Positions 57,257 through 64,000 of a stretch of DNA of 64,000 bases are shown piece after piece. Source of the DNA: Glaciecola nitratireducens FR1064 (GTDB taxonomy: Bacteria > Pseudomonadota > Gammaproteobacteria > Enterobacterales > Alteromonadaceae); the NCBI RefSeq assembly GCF_000226565.1, contig NC_016041.1:3100001-3164000 (forward strand), in the 5' to 3' direction. The stretch's first letter is position 1; every line of letters starts with the position of its first letter. Both the position numbers and the translations under genes were made by a program. The notes beneath the pieces were generated by a model, which was given only the letters and a program-made list of their open reading frames with translations, did no database searches and had not been told where the DNA came from.

Positions 57257-57571
57257 TTACTTGGCCCCTCCTCCCAAACAATTTGGAGAATCGGGAGACA
57301 CGCCATGCTTCTTATTCCATTCCTCTAAAGTATAGGTATGCTGAGCTAATGCATGCACCGGACCCGCCAATTCCTCTGACAATAGTTGATTTACTGAACG
57401 CTGTCGTTGAATCAACCTTTTACCCTCGAAGTCACTTGAAACAATCGTCACTTTGAAATGGGTTTCTGAGTTTGCAGGCACGTTATGCATATGACTTTCG
57501 TTTAATACTTCCAAATATGATAACTCGAAGTTTTTATTTAGTTTATCAATAATACCTTGCTCTACTGTCAT
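57257..57571 (-). CDS. bolA: BolA family protein
   Basis: The 104-residue protein has the BolA fold markers: YLEVLNESHMHNVPANSETH, FKVTIVSSDFEGKRLIQRQR and GPVHALAQHTYTLEEW. It resembles E. coli BolA itself in length and tail, not IbaG. BolA controls shape and stress responses and works with glutaredoxin in Fe-S handling. It lies between the SulP gene and alkB, all on the minus strand. Confidence 0.94.
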   Translation of the reverse strand: MTVEQGIIDKLNKNFELSYLEVLNESHMHNVPANSETHFKVTIVSSDFEGKRLIQRQRSVNQLLSEELAGPVHALAQHTYTLEEWNKKHGVSPDSPNCLGGGAK

Positions 57572-57621
57572 TTCGTCTCTCTCTTTATTGTTGTCATTCG
57601 CAATAACACATTCTTAAATTG

Positions 57622-57667
57622 GCATGCCGTTAATTCAACATGCTGTTAAACAAGACACACCTATTTA
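57622..57667. repeat. GGACACACC repeat site 6
   Basis: One forward copy (CAAGACACACCTATTTA, 57651-57667) lies between bolA and alkB. The preceding bases form an imperfect tandem (CATGCCGTTAA at 57623 and CATGCTGTTAA at 57639) that ends at the motif. No reverse copy is seen. Confidence 0.8.
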
Positions 57668-57687
57668 CACTCAAGTCATAAAATTAC

Positions 57688-58296
57688 CTACACCATAATT
57701 TTGCGAAAAGTGAAGTTTAACCGAGGTTCAATTTGTTTTTTTGTCTTAGCAATTCCATGCTGCCAGTATTTTTGAGTCTTGCCACTCATAATCAATAATG
57801 AGCCGTGTTCCAATGGCAATCTGAACTTTTCACCATTAACTTTATGCTTGAAGTCAAAGTTTCTTGCTTCACCTAAAGACACCGAGGCAATTATTGGTTC
57901 CGGACCAAGTTCTGGCTCATTATCAGAGTGCATTCCCATGCTATCTTTCCCGTACCGATAAAAATTAGCCAACACTGAGTTAAATGATGAGCCACATTGC
58001 CGTTCGCATTTTACTTTCAATTTATGCAGGTCGTCCTGCCAAGGAAGTGGTGACATTTTCACCCCTGAATACTCATAATCTGTTCCAGCATCACCATACC
58101 AAGCTTGCAGTCGAGGTATTTTTACCGTTTTACCAAAGATTTTAATAAGCCCTTCGCTCCAATCCAGCTCTCGTTGGAACAGCTCATACAATGAATCAGC
58201 TGTTTTATTATCGAGCCAATTAGCTAAATATTGTACCTTTGCATCAGCCAAGGGTAGACTCTGCGGACTGTTATTGGAAAAAAGACATTGCTGCAT
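57688..58296 (-). CDS. alkB: AlkB-like 2-oxoglutarate/iron dioxygenase
   Basis: The 202-residue protein shows the iron ligands H123 and D125 (GMHSDNEPELG) and H180, and the 2-oxoglutarate arginine R192 within RLNFTFR. Substrate strands include RLQAWYGDAG and RNFDFKHKVNG. It belongs to the AlkB/ALKBH2-like group and should demethylate alkylated DNA or RNA bases. The rest of the ada operon is not adjacent. It diverges from rlmG over a short gap. Confidence 0.9.
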   Translation of the reverse strand: MQQCLFSNNSPQSLPLADAKVQYLANWLDNKTADSLYELFQRELDWSEGLIKIFGKTVKIPRLQAWYGDAGTDYEYSGVKMSPLPWQDDLHKLKVKCERQCGSSFNSVLANFYRYGKDSMGMHSDNEPELGPEPIIASVSLGEARNFDFKHKVNGEKFRLPLEHGSLLIMSGKTQKYWQHGIAKTKKQIEPRLNFTFRKIMV

Positions 58297-58349
58297 AAAA
58301 TCTCAGAAATTAGGTTGAGTTGCTCAAAGTCGACAACACGAGTAATTCA

Positions 58350-59522
58350 ATGAATACACACTTTACTGTATTTGAGCGCAATTTACATTTAGAACGTTAC
58401 CCAGCGAAGCATCAACATGTCAGCCTTCAAGCATGGGATGCCGCTGATGAGTACATTATTGAGCATGTTGAAACCTGCTCATTATTAACGAACAGCTCAA
58501 ATAAAGACACACCTGTTATCGTGATTAATGACGACTTTGGCGCCTTGACCTGTTGGTTTAGCGACAAAAATCCGATCTTTATTTCAGACTCATGGATTTC
58601 TCATAAAAGTGTTATGACAAATCTCATGATCAATGGATTGGAAACCGACAATGTCGAATTCTGTGATGCACTGACTGATCTCAAGGACATAATTAATACA
58701 AAAGCGAAAGTTGTATTGATAAAAATACCACGCTCACTCGCGCTTTTAGAGCAACAGCTCATAACGCTGCAGTCTGTGTTAGATAAAGATTCGACTATTA
58801 TTGCAGCAGGTAAAGTAAAAACCGTACAAAACTCTGTTTTGAAGTTATTCGAAAAATACATCGGCAAAACAACAACGTCTTTAGCAAAAAAGAAAGCTAG
58901 GCTGATTTTTTCAAAATATGACGGCATCAAAACAGAAAAATCCCCCTATCCCACAATCGTATCTGACCCGTTAATACCATTTTCTCTTAGCAATCATGCA
59001 AATGTATTTTGCCGAGAACACTTGGATATTGGTGCTCGAATATTATTAAAGAATCTGCCAAATGCACTTGATAAAAAGGTGATTGATTTAGGCTGTGGCA
59101 ATGGCGTAATAGGTGTGTCTATATTGGACCAAAACAAAGATGCACATGTCACCTTCGTGGATGAGTCATTTATGGCGGTTGAATCGGCAAAAGAAAATGT
59201 AATGAACCACATTGGCAATCTAGACCGAGCAACATTTATCGTCAGTAATTGCTTAGAGGAATTGTTAAAAGTTGAATCGTCGAACTATGACATCGTGCTA
59301 TGTAACCCGCCATTTCATCAACAAAACACAATTACTGATCACGTGGCTCATCAAATGTTTAACGATGCTAAAATGGCACTCAAGCATGGCGGGGAATTAA
59401 GAATCGTAGGTAATAGACACTTAGATTATCCAATAAAGTTAAAGAAACTTTTTGGTGGTTACGAAGTCATTGATAGTAATAAAAAGTTCAGTATTTTATC
59501 AACTTACAAAGCAAGGCAATAA
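58350..59522 (+). CDS. rlmG: 23S rRNA guanine-1835 N2-methyltransferase RlmG
   Basis: The protein of 390 residues starts at the ATG at 58350 (MNTHFTVFERNLHLERYP, aligning with the E. coli start); a TTG ten codons upstream is less likely. The C-terminal methyltransferase domain has the SAM loop DLGCGNGVIGVS and the NPPF catalytic motif (LCNPPFHQQN). It methylates G1835 of 23S rRNA. Compared with E. coli, the loop between ADEY and PVIVIND is about seven residues longer and includes NKDTPV, encoded by a GGACACACC-type repeat sequence. Confidence 0.92.
   Translation: MNTHFTVFERNLHLERYPAKHQHVSLQAWDAADEYIIEHVETCSLLTNSSNKDTPVIVINDDFGALTCWFSDKNPIFISDSWISHKSVMTNLMINGLETDNVEFCDALTDLKDIINTKAKVVLIKIPRSLALLEQQLITLQSVLDKDSTIIAAGKVKTVQNSVLKLFEKYIGKTTTSLAKKKARLIFSKYDGIKTEKSPYPTIVSDPLIPFSLSNHANVFCREHLDIGARILLKNLPNALDKKVIDLGCGNGVIGVSILDQNKDAHVTFVDESFMAVESAKENVMNHIGNLDRATFIVSNCLEELLKVESSNYDIVLCNPPFHQQNTITDHVAHQMFNDAKMALKHGGELRIVGNRHLDYPIKLKKLFGGYEVIDSNKKFSILSTYKARQ
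58500..58517 (+). repeat. GGACACACC-like copy inside rlmG
   Basis: AATAAAGACACACCTGTT matches the intergenic repeats over its whole length and is read as NKDTPV. It falls at a loop that is about 21 bp longer than in E. coli RlmG, so an in-frame insertion is plausible. Confidence 0.5.
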
Positions 59523-59523
59523 C

Positions 59524-60135
59524 ATGACTAGACTGGCATTATCGTTTCTCGCTCTTTTTGCAATCAGCTTTAGCTTAGCGGCTAACACACAGAAGCAGCC
59601 CGGTGAAAACATCCAGAAAGACAATTATTATCCAATGGTGAAGTTTGAAACAAGCTTGGGTGATTTAGTTATCGAACTGAATAGAAGAAGAGCCCCTGTT
59701 ACCGTTAATAATTTCTTAAACTACGTTGTAAGAGGTGAGTTTGACAATACTCTGTTTCATCGCGTTGTTACGGGTTACATAGTGCAAGGTGGTGGTTACG
59801 CGCCTGAATATAAAGAGAAAAAAGCTGGTCGCACAATTATAAATGAATCGGGCAACGGGCTAAAAAATGAAATGTATAGCATTGCGATGGCAAGAGAGGA
59901 CGACCCGCATTCTGCAAAACGTCAGTTCTTTTTTAATATGAAGGATAACGATAATTTGGATCCGGGGAAGACTTGGGGCTATGCCGTTTTCGGCACCGTA
60001 ATTGAAGGCACTGATGTGCTTGATAAAATTGGACTAGTCGAAACAGAATACAAAGCTCTTATTCGTTTTCAAGACGCTCCAAAAGAAGATGTGGTGCTGA
60101 TCTCAGCCACGGTTTTACCCGAACCACAATTATAA
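59524..60135 (+). CDS. Periplasmic cyclophilin-type peptidyl-prolyl isomerase
   Basis: The 203-residue protein starts at 59524, one base after the rlmG stop, with AAGG at good spacing. It has a signal peptide (MTRLALSFLALFAISFSLAA). The cyclophilin domain includes VKFETSLGDLVIEL, FDNTLFHRVVTGYIVQGGGY and KRQFFFNMKDNDNLD. It resembles periplasmic PpiA and helps fold exported proteins. It forms an operon with rlmG. Confidence 0.92.
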   Translation: MTRLALSFLALFAISFSLAANTQKQPGENIQKDNYYPMVKFETSLGDLVIELNRRRAPVTVNNFLNYVVRGEFDNTLFHRVVTGYIVQGGGYAPEYKEKKAGRTIINESGNGLKNEMYSIAMAREDDPHSAKRQFFFNMKDNDNLDPGKTWGYAVFGTVIEGTDVLDKIGLVETEYKALIRFQDAPKEDVVLISATVLPEPQL

Positions 60136-60251
60136 ATTAATGGCGCTCCCAACGTTATTGAAGAATTAGCTAAATACATTATTCTTAAACTGAATATGTA
60201 TTTCGAGTTTACCTGTCTATACTGAACACTTAGTTAAGAAAAAGGAAAATG

Positions 60252-61892
60252 ATGAAAGCATCTGATTTAATGGTAAAAGCGCTAGAAGCAGAAGGCGTTG
60301 AGTATATTTTTGGTATACCGGGGGAAGAAAACCTCGATTTATTAGAATCCTTACGTAGTTCATCCATCAAACTTATTCTAACCCGGCATGAACAAGGTGC
60401 CGGCTTTATGGCGGCCACTTATGGTCGTTTGACCGGAAAAGTCGGCGTTTGTTTATCAACCTTAGGCCCTGGCGCAACAAATTTAGTAACCCCGGCAGCA
60501 TATGCACAACTCGGTGCCATGCCCATGCTGATGATCACCGGACAAAAGCCCATCAAGACCAGCAAGCAAGGACGATTTCAGGTCATTGATGTTGTCGATA
60601 TGATGCGCCCTATTACAAAATATACGACGCAAGTTGTCAGTGGTGACCGCATACCTTCCGTTGTAAGAGAAGCATTCAGACTGGCTTCAGAAGAGCGACC
60701 TGGTGCAGTCCATATTGAACTTCCAGAAGATATTGCTGATGAATCAACAAGCGCTCACTTGTTAAAACCAAGCGTCGCTAGAAGACCTATTGCAGAATAT
60801 AAGGCCATTAGCCGCGCTGTCGATATGATTGAAAAAGCAAAATCGCCAGTGCTCTTGATAGGAGCAGGCGCGAATCGAAAACTCACAGCTAAAATGCTTC
60901 AAGAGTTTGTCGACAAAACTGGAATTCCTTATATAACAACACAAATGGGTAAAGGCGTTTTAGATGAAAGTGGAAAATTGTTTATGGGCAACACAGCGTT
61001 GTCTTCAGGCGATTTTGTTCATCGAGTTATTGAAAGAGCTGATTTAATTATCAACGTTGGACATGACGTTGTTGAAAAACCCCCTTTCTTTATGGAGGAC
61101 GACAGTCAGCAGGTCATTCACATTAACTTTGATTCTGCAGCGGTTGACCCTGTCTATTTCCCACAGTTAGAAGTTATTGGTGACATAGCAAACAGTATTT
61201 GGCAAATCAAAGAAACCATAGAGCCGCAAGATAGTTGGAAGCTTGAGTTTTATAGAGATGTTCATGATGCCTATATTGAGCATAGAAACGCATCAGAAGA
61301 TGATGACCGTTTTCCTATATTACCCGAACGGTTTGTTCGAGAAATCAGAAAAGCCATGCCCAAAGACGGTATTGTTACCTTAGACAACGGCGTTTACAAA
61401 ATTTGGTTTGCTCGCAACTACCCAGCGTATCTGCCGAACACAGTGCTACTCGATAATGCGCTAGCAACCATGGGTGCAGGACTGCCTTCAGCAATTGCGG
61501 CGAAGCTCGTTTATCCCGAGAAGGCTGTTATTACCGTTTGTGGTGACGGTGGTTTTATGATGAATAGTCAGGAATTAGAAACGGCGGTTAGGCTAAATCT
61601 GCATATTGTCGTCATCATACTGCGTGATGATGCCTATGGAATGATTAAGTGGAAGCAAGCCAACATGGAGTTTGAGAACTTCGGTTTAGACTATGGCAAT
61701 CCAGATTTTGTTAAATATGTAGAATCATATGGCGGCAAAGGCTGGCGAATATCAGCAACCAAAGACTTACTGCCTACCGTACAAAAATGTTTAACCGAAC
61801 CCGCTGTTCATCTTATAGATGTGCCGGTTGACTACAGTCTTAATGATGAAACGTTGAACAAAACGATTCGAAAGCTTAGTGCGAAGCTATAA
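60252..61892 (+). CDS. Acetolactate synthase-like ThDP enzyme
   Basis: The 546-residue protein starts at the second of two ATGs (60252; AAGGA is 5 bp away). It has the ThDP-enzyme order: E48 in LTRHEQGAGFMAATYGR, a central domain, and the ThDP-binding GDGGFMMNSQELETA followed by ILRDDAYGMIKWKQ. The glutamine-rich GQKPIKTSKQGRFQVIDVVDM resembles catabolic acetolactate synthases (AlsS/BudB), which make 2-acetolactate from pyruvate. No small regulatory subunit and no alsD gene is near. It is followed by an aldehyde dehydrogenase, which suggests a joint pathway. The true substrate is uncertain. Confidence 0.85.
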   Translation: MKASDLMVKALEAEGVEYIFGIPGEENLDLLESLRSSSIKLILTRHEQGAGFMAATYGRLTGKVGVCLSTLGPGATNLVTPAAYAQLGAMPMLMITGQKPIKTSKQGRFQVIDVVDMMRPITKYTTQVVSGDRIPSVVREAFRLASEERPGAVHIELPEDIADESTSAHLLKPSVARRPIAEYKAISRAVDMIEKAKSPVLLIGAGANRKLTAKMLQEFVDKTGIPYITTQMGKGVLDESGKLFMGNTALSSGDFVHRVIERADLIINVGHDVVEKPPFFMEDDSQQVIHINFDSAAVDPVYFPQLEVIGDIANSIWQIKETIEPQDSWKLEFYRDVHDAYIEHRNASEDDDRFPILPERFVREIRKAMPKDGIVTLDNGVYKIWFARNYPAYLPNTVLLDNALATMGAGLPSAIAAKLVYPEKAVITVCGDGGFMMNSQELETAVRLNLHIVVIILRDDAYGMIKWKQANMEFENFGLDYGNPDFVKYVESYGGKGWRISATKDLLPTVQKCLTEPAVHLIDVPVDYSLNDETLNKTIRKLSAKL

Positions 61893-61920
61893 TTTCTAAA
61901 AATATGCTAACTCAGTGAAT

Positions 61921-62039
61921 CTAAATAAAGAAAGCTAAATAAAGACACACCTATTAAGCGCTTTTCATTATTTTCACCACCGAGCTTAAAATAGCACCTA
62001 AAACTAGACACACCTGTTTCACAATAAGGTGTGTCTTTA
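61921..62039. repeat. GGACACACC repeat site 7 upstream of an aldehyde dehydrogenase
   Basis: Forward copies at 61940-61957 and 62004-62019 and a reverse copy at 62023-62039. The last two form a short hairpin (loop CAC). The first copy follows a near-tandem pair CTAAATAAAG (61921 and 61935) that ends exactly before ACACACC. The hairpin ends 17 bp before the ALDH start codon at 62056 and may affect its translation. Confidence 0.85.
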
Positions 62040-62055
62040 TAAAAGGACAATAATC

Positions 62056-63492
62056 ATGACAAAGCTAGCGAAACAATATCCCTACTATCTTGCAAACAAA
62101 GCTGTGTTTGCCAATCAAGACTTAGAAGTAACTAACAAATATACAGGCGAAGTCGCCACAACGGTTGCGCTGGCTGACGCAGAGATAATAGATAAAGCCA
62201 TTGATGCGGCTGAAAAAAGTCAGAAAATTCTGAATAAGATGCCTCCTTACAAGCGCCAACAAATATTAGAGCACTGCGTAACAAGATTTAAAGAACGATT
62301 TGATGAGCTCGCTTATGCTTTGTGTATCGAAGCAGGAAAACCGATTAAAGATGCGCGCGGCGAAGTAACAAGGCTAATTGACACCTTTAAAATTGCTGCT
62401 GAAGAGTCAGTACGAATTGAAGGAGCGGTAATTAACTTAGAAATTACCGAGAGAGCAAAAGGATACCAAGGACAATACAAGAAAGTACCGATTGGCCCTT
62501 GTTCATTCATTTCGCCCTTCAATTTTCCTTTAAACTTAGCCGCTCACAAAGTCGCACCTGCGATTGCTGCTGGTTGTGCTTTTGTATTAAAGCCTGCAAG
62601 CAGAACGCCAATAGGAGCGCTCATTATTGGTGAAGTACTTGCCGAGACAGACTTACCCGACGGTGCATTTTCAATACTCCCTTGTAGCAGAGATGGCGCA
62701 GATCTATTCACAACTGACGACCGCTTCAAGCTATTAAGCTTTACAGGTTCACCAAGCGTAGGTTGGGAACTGAAAGCAAAAGCGGGCAAAAAGCCTGTCA
62801 TCTTAGAATTAGGCGGCAACGCTGGCTGCATAGTCGACCATGATACCGATCTTGATGACGCTATCGAACGAATCGTCTTTGGTGCTTATTATCAATCAGG
62901 CCAGAGCTGTATTAGTGTGCAGCGGATTTTCATTCATGAATCAATATATGAAAAATTCAAAGCTGCTTATAAAGAAAAAGTGGCGAACTTGGTTCACGGT
63001 GATCCTCTAAACGAAGATACATTCATCGGTCCAATGATTTCTGAATCAGAAGCTAAACGTCTTGAAGGCTGGATAAAAAATGCAGTTAACGCCGGAGCAA
63101 AACTGCTCTGTGGCGGCTCAAGAGAGGGACTTATGCTGCAAGCCGCATTGCTTGAAGACGTGCCTAGAGACTGCGAAATAAATGCCGAGGAAGCATTTGG
63201 CCCGGTATCTACCATTGCGCCGTTTTCCGATTTCGATGAAGCGTTAAAACAAGTCAACGATAGTCAATTCGGTTTGCAAGCGGGTATCTTTACAAAAGAC
63301 ATTTACAAAGCTCATAAAGCTTGGGATGAACTAGATGTAGGTGGCGTAGTTATTGGTGATGTGCCTAGCTGGCGTGTTGATAATATGCCATACGGAGGAG
63401 TAAAAGAATCAGGGCTCGGTCGCGAAGGTATCAAGTATGCGATAGAAGACATGACTGAGATTAGGTTAATGGTTTTGCGCACACCGCAATAG
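62056..63492 (+). CDS. NAD(P)-dependent aldehyde dehydrogenase
   Basis: The 478-residue protein starts at the ATG at 62056 (AAAAGGA upstream). The catalytic pair is E251 (ILELGGNAG) and C285 (SGQSCISVQR), and FTGSPSVGWELKAKAG is the NAD-binding loop. The C terminus holds APFSDFDEALKQVNDSQFGL and MPYGGVKESGLGREG. It resembles lactaldehyde/glyceraldehyde-3-phosphate (GapN-like) and succinate-semialdehyde dehydrogenases. It forms a pair with the upstream ThDP enzyme, but a repeat-rich 160 bp gap separates them. The substrate is unknown. Confidence 0.92.
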   Translation: MTKLAKQYPYYLANKAVFANQDLEVTNKYTGEVATTVALADAEIIDKAIDAAEKSQKILNKMPPYKRQQILEHCVTRFKERFDELAYALCIEAGKPIKDARGEVTRLIDTFKIAAEESVRIEGAVINLEITERAKGYQGQYKKVPIGPCSFISPFNFPLNLAAHKVAPAIAAGCAFVLKPASRTPIGALIIGEVLAETDLPDGAFSILPCSRDGADLFTTDDRFKLLSFTGSPSVGWELKAKAGKKPVILELGGNAGCIVDHDTDLDDAIERIVFGAYYQSGQSCISVQRIFIHESIYEKFKAAYKEKVANLVHGDPLNEDTFIGPMISESEAKRLEGWIKNAVNAGAKLLCGGSREGLMLQAALLEDVPRDCEINAEEAFGPVSTIAPFSDFDEALKQVNDSQFGLQAGIFTKDIYKAHKAWDELDVGGVVIGDVPSWRVDNMPYGGVKESGLGREGIKYAIEDMTEIRLMVLRTPQ

Positions 63493-63537
63493 CAAGCAGG
63501 CGGAACTTACATCAATGATGTGAGATTCTGCACAAGG

Positions 63538-63578
63538 AATGCGACTCATATCAAGATGGACTTAGAGTCGCATTTTCA
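63538..63578 (+). terminator. Terminator after the aldehyde dehydrogenase gene
   Basis: AATGCGACTC and GAGTCGCATT form a 10-bp stem around a 17-nt loop, followed by TTCATTT. It lies between convergent genes. Confidence 0.7.
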
Positions 63579-63654
63579 TTTCAGCTAAACTTGTATGCAA
63601 GCACAGATTACGATTGGGCTTGCATTACATTACTCTGTTTTTGTTCCCTTTATT

Positions 63655-64000
63655 TCAACTATCCGGCTCTACATGCACAGTTGTGTCGTGAATATTGAAC
63701 TGTTGCGCTAACATATTCTCAATCTGGTCAGCAATATTGTGAGACTCAAGCAACGATAGTTTAGCCTCCACAGCAACCGTAACATCAGCGAAGTGTTGCT
63801 TTCCCATACTTCGTATTCTGAGTTTTTTCACCGACGTAACATTAACTAATTGCTTAATGCTTTTTTTTACAACACCGTGATCAAAGTGACTTTGATCCAC
63901 TAAAATAGGCACCGCTTTTGAAAATAAACGATACGCTAGTACACCAATCATAACCGCCACAATGAGCGCAAACAAAGTATCAACCCAGTACAAGCCCAAA
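63655..64000 (-). CDS. Cation diffusion facilitator, C-terminal part
   Basis: The gene enters from the right edge, and the 115 codons seen are the 3' end. They hold a final membrane helix pair (YWVDTLFALIVAVMIGVLAY) and the cytoplasmic ferredoxin-like domain, which ends LLESHNIADQIENMLAQQ and HDTTVHVEPDS. FieF-like CDF proteins export Fe2+ or Zn2+ in exchange for protons. The metal-binding DxxxD site of helix 5 lies partly beyond the edge, so the metal cannot be named. Confidence 0.85.
   Translation of the reverse strand, partial: LGLYWVDTLFALIVAVMIGVLAYRLFSKAVPILVDQSHFDHGVVKKSIKQLVNVTSVKKLRIRSMGKQHFADVTVAVEAKLSLLESHNIADQIENMLAQQFNIHDTTVHVEPDS

Noticed and set aside
59106-59120. AATAGGTGTGTCTAT inside rlmG, resembling a reverse copy of the repeat
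   Set aside because: It encodes the conserved SAM-binding stretch GNGVIGVS, so the likeness is explained by protein conservation.

Overview
The window looks like a chromosomal stretch of a marine gammaproteobacterium of the order Alteromonadales. The evidence is the moderately AT-rich composition, the rpsU-yqeY-dnaG-rpoD block, close E. coli-type orthologues (rdgC, rlmG, bolA, tsaD, srkA), and the marine-type set of DUF3450, TtpC, ExbB, ExbD, TonB and TPR genes. I see no rRNA or tRNA gene, no prophage, no intact transposase and no CRISPR array. The genus cannot be fixed from sequence alone.

Layout. 0-7.9 kb: an acyl-CoA/acetylation operon (acetyl-CoA hydrolase fused to a GNAT domain, then a histone-deacetylase-like gene cut by the window edge), a 2-hydroxyacid dehydrogenase, a GNAT enzyme, a double-receiver diguanylate cyclase, and hppD with a VOC protein. 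8-22.4 kb: a phosphate-starvation block, all on the minus strand. It contains phoB-phoR-pstS, a tandemly duplicated lipoprotein plus a large TonB-dependent receptor, and an operon for a TtpC-type TonB system. Pho-box-like sites lie ahead of phoB, the lipoprotein and the TonB operon. 22.7-34.9 kb: housekeeping genes (rdgC, HDOD, hinT, uppP-folK-folB, plsY, tsaD, rpsU-yqeY-dnaG-rpoD). 35-50 kb: an RND efflux pair, a lipoprotein with a degenerate Nudix box, an acyl-CoA dehydrogenase, an EamA permease, methionine gamma-lyase with a divergent Lrp regulator, ybaK, ccoG and srkA. 50-64 kb: a cobalamin riboswitch with a BtuB-like receptor, two DsbA paralogues (one lipid-anchored), an exported methyltransferase-like lipoprotein, ppiC, a SulP transporter, bolA, alkB, rlmG, a cyclophilin, an acetolactate synthase-like enzyme, an aldehyde dehydrogenase, and the 3' end of a cation diffusion facilitator gene.

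The most unusual signal is a family of short interspersed repeats with core AAGGACACACCTRTTT. They occupy seven intergenic sites (22.5, 35.0, 45.07, 46.3, 53.3, 57.65 and 61.9-62.0 kb), with one likely copy inside rlmG. Where both orientations occur at a site, forward copies always come before reverse copies, giving nested hairpins. Most outer flanks carry a 10-15 bp tandem duplication that ends exactly at the (G)ACACACC boundary. I do not recognise this as a named element and treat it as the best candidate for an undescribed system.
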